DNA of 64,000 bases from SXOA01 sp046153945 (lineage in GTDB: Bacteria > Planctomycetota > Planctomycetia > Pirellulales > Pirellulaceae), in NCBI GenBank assembly GCA_046153945.1, contig JBJXFF010000052.1, forward strand, positions 1 to 64,000. Direction: 5' to 3'. The notes beneath the pieces are model-generated. The model ran no database searches and had not been told where the DNA came from. It saw nothing but the letters and a program-made list of their open reading frames with translations. Below are positions 26,100 to 35,423 of the stretch, piece by piece; positions within the stretch are counted from its first letter, which is position 1; every line of letters begins with the position of its first letter. The translations under genes and the position numbers were made by a program.

Positions 26100-27602
26100 A
26101 TGCCCGTTCCGCAGGTTGTCATCGTCGGTCGTCCAAACGTCGGCAAGTCCAGCATTCTCAACTGGATGGCCGGGCGGAGGATCTCCATTGTCGATGACAA
26201 GGCGGGGGTCACCCGCGACCGGGTTTCGTATCTCATGGAGGAGCGGGAGCGGTTCTTCGAGCTGGTCGATACCGGCGGCATCGGCATTGTCGACGACGAC
26301 AACCTGAGCAAGCAGGTGGAGGAGCAGATCGAAGCGGCCATCGACTCCGCGGATGTGATTCTGTTCGTCGTGGATACCCGTACGGGGGTCATGCTGCACG
26401 ACGAAGTCGTCGCCAAGCGGCTGCGGTATGTCGATAAGCCGATCATTTGCGTGGCAAATAAGGCGGATGCTGACACGCTCGATTCGCAGGCGGACGAATT
26501 CTACAAGCTGGGCCGCGGCAAGCTGGTGAAGGTCAGCACCCAGCAAAACCGCAACAAGCACATTCTGCTCAATATGATTCTGGAGCGGCTGCCGGAGGTG
26601 ACGGCGGCGGAAGCCGAGGCGGCGGAAGAGCCGGTGATGAAGATGGCGATTGTCGGCCGCCGCAACACGGGGAAGAGCACGTTCATCAACACGCTGGCCC
26701 AAGGGGAGCGGATGATCGTGAGCGAAATCGCCGGCACCACGCGGGACAGCGTGGACGTCCGGTTTGAACTCGACGGCCAGACCTTCATGGCCATCGACAC
26801 CCCCGGCGTTCGCCGCACTAAAAGCGTCAAGACCGACATCGACTTCTACAGCCTCCACCGGGCCCAGCGAAGCATCCGCCGGGCTGACGTCGTTCTGCTC
26901 TTCTTCGACTGCACACAGCGGCTCAGCAAGGTGGACAAGCAACTTTGTCAGTACATCGGCGACAACTTCCGACCTTGCATCTTCGTGGTCAACAAGTGGG
27001 ACCTGCTTTACGGCCAAATGCCGACGGAGCGGTGGGTGACCTACCTGCGGGACAATTTTCCGACCATGTGGCACGTCCCCATCGCTTTCATCACGGGTGA
27101 GACGGGCAAAAACGTCAAAGCTCTGCTCAACCACGCCCAGATGCTCTTCAAGCAGTCCAAGGACCGGGTCTCCACCTCGGAACTCAACCGCCTGGTCCGG
27201 GCCGCGATGAAAAAGACTCCGCCCCCCATGTTCGGCTCGTTCCGCCCCAAGGTCTATTACGCCACGCAGGTCGGCACCCAGCCCCCCACGCTGGTCCTGA
27301 TGTGCAATGAGCCCAAAGCCTTCCAGCCGACCTACCGCCGCTACCTGCTGAGCGTCTTCCGCGACTACCTCAAATTCGGGGAAGTCCCCATCAAGCTCTA
27401 CCTGAAAAAACGGGGCACCAGCGACAAGCGGGACGAAGTCGAACCCGAAGTGACCGACGAAGTCGTCGCCAGCCACGCCCAACTCATGGCCGTCCCCGAC
27501 CAGGAAGACGACGATATGGACAGCGCCATCTCCGACTCCGGCGATGTCATGGCGATGGATGGGGGGAGCAGCGATAGCGTGCTGGAGGAGGGGGAGCAGT
27601 AG
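26100..27602 (+). CDS. der: Ribosome-assembly GTPase Der (EngA)
   Basis: A 500-residue essential GTPase that helps build the 50S ribosomal subunit. It has the tandem G domains: the first with GRPNVGKSS near residue 10 and NKAD, the second with GRRNTGKST near 186, DTPG and NKWD, followed by a KH-like C-terminal domain (about 360-445). In the second P-loop the usual Pro-Asn-Val is Arg-Asn-Thr, a small deviation. An extra acidic tail (VPDQEDDDMDSAISD onward) follows the KH domain. It stands alone with its own promoter region upstream (25893-26099). Confidence 0.96.
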   Translation: MPVPQVVIVGRPNVGKSSILNWMAGRRISIVDDKAGVTRDRVSYLMEERERFFELVDTGGIGIVDDDNLSKQVEEQIEAAIDSADVILFVVDTRTGVMLHDEVVAKRLRYVDKPIICVANKADADTLDSQADEFYKLGRGKLVKVSTQQNRNKHILLNMILERLPEVTAAEAEAAEEPVMKMAIVGRRNTGKSTFINTLAQGERMIVSEIAGTTRDSVDVRFELDGQTFMAIDTPGVRRTKSVKTDIDFYSLHRAQRSIRRADVVLLFFDCTQRLSKVDKQLCQYIGDNFRPCIFVVNKWDLLYGQMPTERWVTYLRDNFPTMWHVPIAFITGETGKNVKALLNHAQMLFKQSKDRVSTSELNRLVRAAMKKTPPPMFGSFRPKVYYATQVGTQPPTLVLMCNEPKAFQPTYRRYLLSVFRDYLKFGEVPIKLYLKKRGTSDKRDEVEPEVTDEVVASHAQLMAVPDQEDDDMDSAISDSGDVMAMDGGSSDSVLEEGEQ

Positions 27603-27746
27603 TCGCAGGTAGCAGTGCGATGGTGACAAGTTCACATTGATGTCGTGTCGGCCTGTAGCGCAAGGAAACTTGCTCCTTCTCCCTCACTCCGATACGATTG
27701 AAGGTATCGGCAAGCGATCGGGGCCTTGCCGGGAATGGAGTTTGCT

Positions 27747-29039
27747 ATGAGGCTGCGCATGCTGCTGGTTCTTTCGCTGATTGTCATCGGCGGGCCTACC
27801 GCTTTTTCTCATCCCCTCTCGGCACAAGAGGAGAAGGGGGCGGCTCATGTCGCTCGACTCTTGGATGTTGGCTGGGGAACCACGACTTCGTTTCGCACTG
27901 CGGCGGACTCGCAGGCCGAAGTCCTTTACTCGGCAGCCGGCCGGCATCCCTCGGCGCTCTATGCCACGGCGCTCGTGCAAATCAAGCAGCGACGTTATGC
28001 CGAGGCGGTAAAGCTGATGGACGAGGTGTTGGCTCGGGATGAGGGGAATCTCCCCGCGTGGCGAGCCAAGGTCTGGCTGCTGACCGTGCTCAAGAATTAT
28101 GAAGGGGCGATGGTAGCCGCGGACCAGCTTTCCAATTTGCTGCCGAAGGATGTTGCCAAAACAGGTGAGGAAGACCCCGAGCGGGCCTATGTGGCGTTTC
28201 TCGGCCGCATCTATGGCTTTCTCGGCGGGCCGGCTCAAGCGAATGTGAGCATCGATGCCCGCAAGGATTCGGAGAAAGCAGTGACGGGCCGAATGACCGA
28301 AAGCCGGCAGGTTGTCTTCGAGGAGGCCCGGGATGGCGTGCTGCAAAAATTCGTCGAGCTATCCGATGCCAAGGAAAATGTGAAGGACAAAGCCAAGGAA
28401 CAAGCGGACGCCGAACGGGAAAAGGTGCTGACCGAGATTGCTGAGTTGCGAGATGTCAACAAGGAAAAGGTTAAAGAGTTGGAAGCCAAGATTGAAAAGG
28501 GCAAGAAAGAGCATGAAAAGGAAAGCGACTACGTTCGCAAGGCCGATGCTCCGCTGCAGACTCGCCTCACTGAATTGAGCACCCAGGCGGCCAGCGTCAA
28601 CATGCAACTCATCAACATCGATTCGCAGATCGTCCTGGTGCAAGCCAACCTCAACGCCACCAAGGACCAGAACGTGCGAAACCTGCTTTTCCTCGAACTC
28701 AACCGGCTCAGTGCCCTGGAAGGGACTACCCAGGCGGATCTTTTCAACCTTAACCGCCAAGCCGCCGCCGTTCAGCAGCAGCGGTCGACCCTGGCCGTTC
28801 GGCAGCAGAGGGCGGACGCGGACCTGGCCAACAAGATTAGCCAGGTCGATGACGAGCTGAATGTCATCGCCAAGAAGGAGCGGCGGGCCGACATCGCCCA
28901 GAAGCGGGCGGCCAAGGCGGGAGCAACGACGCCGCAGTCCGCCCTTTCGCTATCGGCCCAGGCCGGGGCTCTGATTACCTACGACCCTTTCCCCCTCGAA
29001 CAGGAAAAGAGCCGCTTGCTCGCCCGTTTGAAGCGATAA
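27747..29039 (+). CDS. Secreted coiled-coil protein with N-terminal TPR-like region
   Basis: A 430-residue protein starting with a signal peptide (MRLRMLLVLSLIVIGGPTAFS). Residues about 45-110 resemble a tetratricopeptide unit (HPSALYATALVQIKQRRYAEAVKLMDEV split over the repeat), and the middle is long, charged and helical (REKVLTEIAELRDVNKEKV), predicted coiled coil. The start has a GGAG site 7 bases upstream; a further in-frame start at 27726 would spoil the signal peptide. No catalytic motif is visible. It may be a periplasmic scaffold. It meets the opposite-strand secreted gene with 8 bases between the stops. Confidence 0.78.
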   Translation: MRLRMLLVLSLIVIGGPTAFSHPLSAQEEKGAAHVARLLDVGWGTTTSFRTAADSQAEVLYSAAGRHPSALYATALVQIKQRRYAEAVKLMDEVLARDEGNLPAWRAKVWLLTVLKNYEGAMVAADQLSNLLPKDVAKTGEEDPERAYVAFLGRIYGFLGGPAQANVSIDARKDSEKAVTGRMTESRQVVFEEARDGVLQKFVELSDAKENVKDKAKEQADAEREKVLTEIAELRDVNKEKVKELEAKIEKGKKEHEKESDYVRKADAPLQTRLTELSTQAASVNMQLINIDSQIVLVQANLNATKDQNVRNLLFLELNRLSALEGTTQADLFNLNRQAAAVQQQRSTLAVRQQRADADLANKISQVDDELNVIAKKERRADIAQKRAAKAGATTPQSALSLSAQAGALITYDPFPLEQEKSRLLARLKR

Positions 29040-29047
29040 TTGATCGC

Positions 29048-29506
29048 TCATTTTCGATTGCCGCCGGGGTGTCCATCCCCCGGAAACCTTTGTCCCGCTT
29101 CCTTGGGTCCACCGGCGAATTGCCGTTTCCCATGATCGTCAGGTCGTTGAGGCGGGGGCATGTCATTGGGGTGGTTCTCCTTCCAGTTCGCCAACCTCGT
29201 CCGCATTTCCTGCTGGTGGCTTTCGATTTTGGCTTTTACCTCCCGATGGTGTTCCTTCCGCTTTTGCTCCCGCTCCAGCATGGCGGCCTTGATCTTTTCC
29301 TGCTGCTGCGGCGTTAACTCCCGCTGCTGTTTCGGCTCCTTGTGTTTGGGTTCCATTTGCTGCCGTTGTTGGCGGAGAAAGTGATCTGGTTTACCGGCTG
29401 GCGGGAGATGGCCTTTGCCGCCGCGAGAGCCCCCCTCCTCGGCCAATAAGCTGGCCGGCAGCGCCAGGAATCCAACGGCCAACGCGAACTTGCAGCAACA
29501 ATTCAT
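29048..29506 (-). CDS. Small secreted Gln/Lys/His-rich protein
   Basis: A 152-residue protein with a cleavable signal peptide (CCCKFALAVGFLALPASLLA) and a mature part very rich in Gln, Lys, Glu and His (LTPQQQEKIKAAMLEREQKR), predicted helical. It resembles periplasmic metal- or stress-sensing helical-hairpin proteins (LTxxQ type) in composition and in its LTPQQQEKI block, but no close family could be confirmed. The ATG at 29506 has a GAGG site in front; a GTG immediately before it is less likely. It may bind metals through its histidines. Confidence 0.7.
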   Translation of the reverse strand: MNCCCKFALAVGFLALPASLLAEEGGSRGGKGHLPPAGKPDHFLRQQRQQMEPKHKEPKQQRELTPQQQEKIKAAMLEREQKRKEHHREVKAKIESHQQEMRTRLANWKENHPNDMPPPQRPDDHGKRQFAGGPKEAGQRFPGDGHPGGNRK

Positions 29507-29611
29507 CACACACCTCGGGTAAGAAAGGACCGGAAGCGAGCAAACAGGCGGAATCGCCGACTCGAATGAGCCAACTGAACCCTACGTTATGAATCCCGCA
29601 CGGGCAATTGT

Positions 29612-29617
29612 TATACT
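29612..29617 (+). promoter_or_regulatory. Possible -10 box directly before the SDR start
   Basis: TATACT ends 6 bases before the ATG of the SDR gene. A start point 6-7 bases beyond the box would fall on the start codon, giving a leaderless message. There is no good -35 box 17 bases upstream. Confidence 0.3.
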
Positions 29618-29623
29618 GGCCCT

Positions 29624-30418
29624 ATGATTCACCTTCGCGGCCACTCTGCCCTCATTACCGGTTCGACTAAGGGAGTCGGCCGTTCCATTGCCGTCGCCTT
29701 TGCCGAGGCGGGGGCGAACGTCGTCCTGCACGGCCGGGCACCCGGGCCAGATGCCGACGAAGCACTTGCCGCCTGTCGCGCTCATGGCGTGCGGGCGGAG
29801 TACATCACGGGGGATTTGGCGGGGCCGACGATGGAAGTGGCGGACTCGGTCTTTCATCAGGCGCTGAAGGTAATGCCGGAGATCGACATCCTGGTCAACA
29901 ACGCCGGGAACTACAACGACGTGCCGTTTCTCGAAATGGACTATAAGCGTTTCGAGCGTACGTTTCGGCTCAATGTCTTTTCGGTCTTCTTCCTGACGCA
30001 GAAATTCGCCCGCCGCTGGGTGGAGCGGAAAACAGCCGGCCGGGTGCTCATGATCGGTTCCATCAACGGCCGGTTGGCGGAGCAGACGCACTCCTGCTAC
30101 GACACCAGCAAGGGAGCCATTGAGGCGATGGTCAAAACACTCTGCGTCGAACTCGCCCCACTCGGCATACGGGTTAACGGCCTGGCCCCCGGCCTGGTTC
30201 GCACTCCCCTCACCAGCATTATCGACCAGGACGAACGGTTCGCCCGCTGGATGGAACTGCACACCCCTAACCGGCAGGTTCCCGGCAGCGAAGTCTGCGG
30301 CGACGGGGCGGTCTACCTTTGCAGCGACGCCGCCAGCCACGTCCACGGCCAGATGCTGCTGGTCGACGGCGGCATGAGCGCCTGGCAACAGCCGGATATG
30401 CCGAAATCATGGAAGTGA
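29624..30418 (+). CDS. Short-chain dehydrogenase/reductase
   Basis: A 264-residue NAD(P)-dependent oxidoreductase of the SDR family. The cofactor loop TGSTKGVG is at residues 13-20, LVNNAGNY near 90, the active-site serine in MIGSING and the YDTSK catalytic pair near residue 160. The C-terminal VDGG motif is present. The substrate is unknown; sugar or alcohol oxidation is common in the family. No ribosome-binding site is visible before the ATG, and a TATACT box ends 6 bases upstream, so it may be leaderless. It is convergent with the Mrp gene. Confidence 0.9.
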   Translation: MIHLRGHSALITGSTKGVGRSIAVAFAEAGANVVLHGRAPGPDADEALAACRAHGVRAEYITGDLAGPTMEVADSVFHQALKVMPEIDILVNNAGNYNDVPFLEMDYKRFERTFRLNVFSVFFLTQKFARRWVERKTAGRVLMIGSINGRLAEQTHSCYDTSKGAIEAMVKTLCVELAPLGIRVNGLAPGLVRTPLTSIIDQDERFARWMELHTPNRQVPGSEVCGDGAVYLCSDAASHVHGQMLLVDGGMSAWQQPDMPKSWK

Positions 30419-30428
30419 CTAGCGCCGG

Positions 30429-31514
30429 CTACAGCGTCGGCAGTTGCGGGACCGGCGGGCTGGTGGCGGCGGCAGTGGCTCGGTTGCGGACGAGCGTGGT
30501 GACAATTTTCTCCAGATACGGGCCGACGATGGGATCGTCGAAGTTGCCGAAGGTCGAGCCTTCGTCCCCCTTCACGCGGATTTGCATGTTCAGCGGTACT
30601 TCTCCCAGGAAGGGGACGCGCAGCTCCTCGGCCTTCTTGCGGGCTCCGCCGCTGCCGAAGATGTCGTACTTCTTGCCGCAATCGGGGCAGATGAAGCCGC
30701 TCATGTTTTCGACCATTCCCAGGATGGGAATGTTGACCTTGCGGAACATGGCGATGGCCTTCACCGCGTCGAGCAGAGCCACTTCCTGCGGCGTGCAGAC
30801 CACGACGGCGCCGGTGAGCGGCAGCATTTGCGAAAGGGTGAGAGCGATGTCGCCCGTGCCGGGGGGCATGTCGATGATGAGATAGTCGAGGTCCCCCCAG
30901 GCGGTGTCGCGGAGGAATTGCGTGATGGCCCCGTGCAGCATCGGCCCTCGCCAAACGACGGCTTCGCCAGGGGGGACGAGGAACCCCATCGACATCACGG
31001 GCATGTCGCCGGAATAGATGGGGCGAATTCTTCCTTCGATGACTTCCGGCCGCGGTGCATCGCCCAGGCCGAGCAGGTGCGGCACGCTGGGACCGTAGAC
31101 ATCGGCATCCATAAGGCCGACCTTGCATCCGGCCCGCTTGAGGCCGAGGGCCAGCACGGTGGCGATGGTGCTCTTTCCCACGCCCCCTTTGCCGGAGCCG
31201 ACCGCAATTACGCTCTTGGCGGTCAGGCCGATATTCCCAATCTTCATCGCCGGCCGCTCGTGTACGGCGAGTTTGACCAGCACCTCCCTGAGCTGCGGCA
31301 GCCGGGCTTTGATGCGCTCGACGAGGCTGGCCTTGGTTTCATTCGCAATGGGGGCGGAATGCGACGTGAGGGCGAGTGTGAGCGAGGCTTTGTCCCCCTC
31401 CACCTTCAAATCGCGGATTTGCGACAGCGACAGTGCCCCGCGCCCCGTCTCCGGGTCGGGAAAATCACCAATCGCGGACTGTAACGCGGCAATATCAACC
31501 TGGCCTACGGCCAT
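30429..31514 (-). CDS. Mrp/ApbC-type iron-sulfur cluster carrier ATPase
   Basis: A 361-residue P-loop ATPase of the Mrp/NBP35 family that carries iron-sulfur clusters to target proteins. An N-terminal MIP18/DUF59 domain (about 1-90) precedes the ATPase core with the deviant Walker A GKGGVGKST and the cluster-bridging CxxC motif (CPDC) near residue 280. Other family blocks are LMDADVYGPSVPHLLG and IIDMPPGTGD. A short Ala/Pro tail ends the protein. No Fe-S biogenesis partner lies beside it; it is convergent with the SDR gene. Confidence 0.94.
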   Translation of the reverse strand: MAVGQVDIAALQSAIGDFPDPETGRGALSLSQIRDLKVEGDKASLTLALTSHSAPIANETKASLVERIKARLPQLREVLVKLAVHERPAMKIGNIGLTAKSVIAVGSGKGGVGKSTIATVLALGLKRAGCKVGLMDADVYGPSVPHLLGLGDAPRPEVIEGRIRPIYSGDMPVMSMGFLVPPGEAVVWRGPMLHGAITQFLRDTAWGDLDYLIIDMPPGTGDIALTLSQMLPLTGAVVVCTPQEVALLDAVKAIAMFRKVNIPILGMVENMSGFICPDCGKKYDIFGSGGARKKAEELRVPFLGEVPLNMQIRVKGDEGSTFGNFDDPIVGPYLEKIVTTLVRNRATAAATSPPVPQLPTL

Positions 31515-31606
31515 GGGGAGTCTCCAAAGGGATTTTTGAACACCTGTCTTTTACCCTCATTACGGGCTAAGTGACAAGGACGGCAAACTTGTTTTTGTGA
31601 AGCGAA

Positions 31607-32746
31607 TTATCCAAACAACAGTTGTAATTTGTTGCCCAGTGACGCTATTGCCGTGTCAAAATCGGACGTGGGAGAATACTTCAGTTCCCGAAGCACGAAT
31701 TGTCGTACTTCGTGGCGCAAGTCTTCCGCCAAGTAGGTTACCTGACTCTTTCCATCGACTCGCGCCAGCAGGCAGGCGAAAAAATGACGGCTGAGGAGCG
31801 CATGAAGCAAAGTGACTTCAGAGTCGATGGCCGTTGTTCCCCAGTTAAACCCGGCAGCACGAACTACTTTTGGCGCATTGGTTTCCACGGTCGTTTGCAC
31901 CTCTGCGTTGTATGCTTTGCCAAATGTGTCGATCAAGTTGAGATACGAGCGGTAATTTCTCCGGGCCGCAAAGGCTTTAAGTGCCAAGTGTGACGTCAAA
32001 AAGCCAAGGTCAAATGTCGGGTCGCCGTAATGCCCGACTTCGAAGTCAATGAGCATCAATTGACCGGGCGAGATGAGCAGGTTTTTGGGACTAAAGTCGC
32101 CGTGAACCAAGCAGCGCGGATGCAGATCACATCCACTAGTTAGGTGATTTAGTAAATCGGAGAGTTGTGGGTGTATTCGAATCAACTCTCGGTAATAAGG
32201 GTCAATTCGCAAATCGTAGAAGTACTTCTTTTCCGCAAACTGGTGGCCTAGATCCTTGTTGTTCCATGATGCGGCATGAAGCCTTCCCAGCAGCGTGCCG
32301 CAGGCGGCTGCGATTTGCGGGTCGGCTTCGCCGGCGAGCAGGAGTTCCTTCCAGGTTTTGTGGCTGGAAGGGGCGGCTGTCATGGCGTAGCAGTAATTCT
32401 CGCGGTCGGAGAAGAGAATTTGTGGGACGGTCGTCGTCCACGGAGAGGAGGAATTAGTATCAGGGGGCTGACGCCCCCCGCTCGCCAGGAGGTGGCCGCA
32501 GATTTCTAGAACTTCGACTTCCCGCCAGATTCGCTCGATGCTGCAGAGCCATTCTTGCTGCACCTTGAGTCGCGGCAGGGCTTGTTTCAAGACGAAGTCA
32601 CCGCCCGAAGAGTCAGGGCGGTGTACGAGCAGCACGGTGTTGGAAACACCGCCGGAGAGTTCGCGAATTTCGACCCGTTCGCGAGTGCCAATCGAGCCCC
32701 GCTCACGAAGATAACTCGCTGCCGTATGAGGAGTCAGTTCCAACAT
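31607..32746 (-). CDS. APH-family phosphotransferase with intragenic repeat
   Basis: A 379-residue protein of the aminoglycoside phosphotransferase/choline kinase fold. The catalytic loop is LVHGDFSPKNLL and the magnesium loop IDFEVGHYGDPTFDLGF, both near residues 215-250. An N-terminal nucleotide-binding lobe (GGVSNTVLLVH) is present. Substrate is unknown: small-molecule kinases and other phosphotransferases share these motifs. Residues about 86-97 (GGRQPPDTN area) are encoded by a palindromic repeat at 32459-32491. The start ATG at 32746 is followed by a sensible N-terminus. It lies downstream of hppA, separated from it by a hairpin. Confidence 0.85.
   Translation of the reverse strand: MLELTPHTAASYLRERGSIGTRERVEIRELSGGVSNTVLLVHRPDSSGGDFVLKQALPRLKVQQEWLCSIERIWREVEVLEICGHLLASGGRQPPDTNSSSPWTTTVPQILFSDRENYCYAMTAAPSSHKTWKELLLAGEADPQIAAACGTLLGRLHAASWNNKDLGHQFAEKKYFYDLRIDPYYRELIRIHPQLSDLLNHLTSGCDLHPRCLVHGDFSPKNLLISPGQLMLIDFEVGHYGDPTFDLGFLTSHLALKAFAARRNYRSYLNLIDTFGKAYNAEVQTTVETNAPKVVRAAGFNWGTTAIDSEVTLLHALLSRHFFACLLARVDGKSQVTYLAEDLRHEVRQFVLRELKYSPTSDFDTAIASLGNKLQLLFG
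32459..32491. repeat. Palindromic element inside the phosphotransferase gene
   Basis: The core GGGGGC TGAC GCCCCC (32463-32478) is a perfect 6-base stem with a tetraloop, flanked by GCTCGCC. It adds a short stretch to the kinase N-lobe between two conserved parts, and is read in frame. The sequence looks like a dispersed planctomycete-type palindrome; that it is multicopy is inference from its form. Confidence 0.7.
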
Positions 32747-32766
32747 ACCGCCAATCTAATCAAAGC

Positions 32767-32792
32767 CACGCCCACGCAAAGCCGTGGGCGTG
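32767..32792 (-). terminator. Hairpin after hppA
   Basis: A perfect 10-base stem CACGCCCACG/CGTGGGCGTG with a 6-base loop lies 22 bases after the hppA stop and before the phosphotransferase start. There is no long T run on the minus strand, so it may be a dispersed palindrome working as a terminator or a message-stabilising structure. Confidence 0.6.
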
Positions 32793-32813
32793 CCACCCGG
32801 ATTTCATTCTCGG

Positions 32814-35423
32814 CTAATGTGGCTTGGCAGTCTTGGCACCCTTCTTCTCCGGAATTCGCATGGAGTAGAAGGAACGCCAAACGAAGACGAGGGCAACGAG
32901 GAACATGATGATCCCGACGATCGTGGTGTAATCGAAGGCGGGAACGAGGCCGGGATGATCCGCCAATTGCTTCGCGGTGGGATTGGCTGCCTGCTTGACG
33001 CTGACGGCAATTTCCACGGCCAGCAGGCCGAAGAGGGTGGAGAATTTAATGATGGGGTTGAGGGCGACGGAAGTAGTGTCCTTGAAAGGATCGCCGACCG
33101 TATCGCCAACAACAGTCGCGGCGTGCAGGGGCGTTCCTTTTTCCTTGAGGTCCACTTCCACGTACTTCTTGGCATTGTCCCAAGCACCGCCGGCATTGGC
33201 CATGAAGATCGCCTGGAATAAGCCGAAAATCGCGATGGAAATCAGGTACGCAACAAAGAAGTTGGGGTCAAAGAAAGCAAAGGCCAAGGTAATCGTCATC
33301 AAGACGATAAAGATGTTCCACATGCCGCTTTGGGCGTATTCGGTGCAGATGCGGACCACCGTCTTAGAGTCCTCAATATCGGCCTCTTTCTTGTTGAGGT
33401 CCATATTCTGCTTGATGTACTCCACGGCCCGGTAAGCACCGGTGGTAACGGCTTGCATGGAGGCCCCGCAGAACCAGTAAACCACAGCTCCGCCGCAGAT
33501 GAAGCCGAGAAGGACCGGGGCATCGGTCAAACTCAAATGGAGCATTCCCGCTTTATCCAGCAGCAGAATGATGGAGAAAATCATCGTCGTGGCGCCAACG
33601 ACGGCGGTGCCGATGAGCACGGGCTTGGCAGTGGCTTTGAAGGTATTGCCCGCAGAGTCGTTCGCTTCCAGCAGGTGCTTGCCATGCTCGAAGTCCGGAG
33701 TGAAGCCGAAGTCCCGCTGAATTTCTTCCTTGATGCCCTTGATCTTCTCAGTCTGGGCCAGTTCGAAGACCGACTGGGCGTTGTCCGTCACCGGGCCGTA
33801 GCTATCGACGGCGATGTTCACCGGACCCATGCAAAGGAAGCCGAAGGCGACAAGGCCGAAGGCAAAGATGGAGGCGTGCGGTCCCATGATGGCTTGCAGG
33901 CCGAGTTGCGGACTCTGTTCACTGCCGAGGCCGCTGACGTAGTAGGCTACCGCCATGAGGCCGGCAATCAGGATGCCTTTCCAGAAGGCGCTGAAGTTGC
34001 CGGCGACCAGACCAGAAAGAATCGTCAACGATGCGCCACCTTCACGAGACGCGATGACAATTTCATGCACATGCTTGGAGTGCGAGCTGGTAAAGACCTT
34101 GGTGAACTCGGGAATGAGCACGGCAGCCAGCGTGCCGCAACTGATAATGGTGGCGAGTTGCCACCAGAGGTCCGTGAGGTCACGACCATTGACTGTGATG
34201 TCGCCAATGAGCAGCTTGCTCATGCCGTAAGACGTGATGATGCACAGGATGGAGGCAATCCAAATGAGAAGCGTCAGGGGCTGCTCGAAATCGAATTCCT
34301 TCTTGCCGCGAAAACGGGCTTCGGAGATAGCCTGGTTGATGAAATACGAGCAGCCGGACATGAAGTCCATCAGGAACCGCATGGCGAAAATCCACACAAT
34401 CAGCTTGGCTTGCAAGTCGATGTAGGTCGGGCCGGCGGTCTTGTTGGTGATGGCAAGTGTGATGAACGAAATCAAAGCCACGCCGGTCACTCCATAGGTT
34501 TCAAAGCCGTCGGCAGTCGGGCCGACGGAGTCGCCAGCGTTGTCGCCGGTGCAGTCGGCGATGACGCCGGGGTTACGCGGGTCGTCTTCCTTGACGTTGA
34601 AAACAATCTTCATCAGGTCGGAGCCGATATCGGCGATCTTGGTGAAGATGCCGCCAGCGATGCGAAGCACCGAGGCACCGAGCGATTCGCCGATGGCGAA
34701 GCCGAGGAAGCAGAAACCGACAATTTGTCGCGGAACGAAGAGCAGGATGATGACCATCATCACGAGCTCGAGCGAAATCAGAAACAAGCCGATTGACATG
34801 CCGGCTTGGAGCGGAATATTCACAACGTCCAGTGGCTGGCCGCGGAGGGCGGCGAATGCCGTGCGGCAGTTGGCGAAGGTGTTGACCCGAATGCCGTACC
34901 AGGCGACCCAGTAAGAGCCCCCCATGCCAACCAGTGAGAAGATGAGAACCAGGATGACGGTAACAATGGGGCTGATATGCGGAGCGGCGTCGGCAGCAGC
35001 GACAGCCGCGCCGGCGGCCGGTGCTTCCGACTCGTGACTGAAGCCTAGCAAGTAGTAGGAAATGGCGATGGCAATCAGAACCCACAAGATCATCAGGAAT
35101 TTTCCCTGCTGAATCAGGTAGGTTTTGCAGGTTTGAAAAATCACTTCCGCAATGTCGAGTTGCGACTTATGAGCCGGCAGTTGCTGGACACGCCAGCGAA
35201 GGTAGAGGCTAATTCCGAGGGTGCCGCAAATCACAAACGAGCCGAACAGGAGCAAATACCAGCCGCTGATTTCTCCGCCGAGGATTTTGAATTTGGTCTG
35301 ATCCAAATCTGGAATTGCCAGGTCGGCTTCGCCAGCCCAGGCTGCCGTTCCGCAGAAAAGGAGATAGAGGAGGGAAAAGGCGGTGGGAATCAGGAGCTTC
35401 CAAGTTGCAGTGCGCTGTGCCAT
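32814..35423 (-). CDS. hppA: Membrane-bound proton/sodium-pumping pyrophosphatase
   Basis: An 869-residue multi-span enzyme that hydrolyses pyrophosphate and pumps ions. Conserved loops are seen as DIGSDLMKIVFNVKEDDPRNPGVIADCTGDNAGDS split over positions near 250-290, PTADGFETYGVTG and SYGPVTDNA. The segment AGNTFKATAKP has lysine where potassium-independent enzymes have one and potassium-dependent ones have alanine, so the former is more likely. A signal-like first helix lies ahead of the usual fold, making it longer than the 660-800 typical. The ATG at 35423 was chosen for its AAGGA site upstream; ATG 35435 is the alternative. A CRP-like palindrome lies just upstream. Confidence 0.93.
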   Translation of the reverse strand: MAQRTATWKLLIPTAFSLLYLLFCGTAAWAGEADLAIPDLDQTKFKILGGEISGWYLLLFGSFVICGTLGISLYLRWRVQQLPAHKSQLDIAEVIFQTCKTYLIQQGKFLMILWVLIAIAISYYLLGFSHESEAPAAGAAVAAADAAPHISPIVTVILVLIFSLVGMGGSYWVAWYGIRVNTFANCRTAFAALRGQPLDVVNIPLQAGMSIGLFLISLELVMMVIILLFVPRQIVGFCFLGFAIGESLGASVLRIAGGIFTKIADIGSDLMKIVFNVKEDDPRNPGVIADCTGDNAGDSVGPTADGFETYGVTGVALISFITLAITNKTAGPTYIDLQAKLIVWIFAMRFLMDFMSGCSYFINQAISEARFRGKKEFDFEQPLTLLIWIASILCIITSYGMSKLLIGDITVNGRDLTDLWWQLATIISCGTLAAVLIPEFTKVFTSSHSKHVHEIVIASREGGASLTILSGLVAGNFSAFWKGILIAGLMAVAYYVSGLGSEQSPQLGLQAIMGPHASIFAFGLVAFGFLCMGPVNIAVDSYGPVTDNAQSVFELAQTEKIKGIKEEIQRDFGFTPDFEHGKHLLEANDSAGNTFKATAKPVLIGTAVVGATTMIFSIILLLDKAGMLHLSLTDAPVLLGFICGGAVVYWFCGASMQAVTTGAYRAVEYIKQNMDLNKKEADIEDSKTVVRICTEYAQSGMWNIFIVLMTITLAFAFFDPNFFVAYLISIAIFGLFQAIFMANAGGAWDNAKKYVEVDLKEKGTPLHAATVVGDTVGDPFKDTTSVALNPIIKFSTLFGLLAVEIAVSVKQAANPTAKQLADHPGLVPAFDYTTIVGIIMFLVALVFVWRSFYSMRIPEKKGAKTAKPH

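Noticed and set aside
26043..27635. Long open frame on the minus strand opposite der (530 codons)
   Set aside because: It is antisense to a clear Der protein, and its translation is rich in His, Asp and Val without domain features. Long antisense frames are common in high-G+C DNA.
31607..32746. Methylthioribose kinase partner for mtnA
   Set aside because: The catalytic loop (HGDFSPKNL) is general for the APH fold, and the gene is 27 kb from mtnA; there is no specific evidence.
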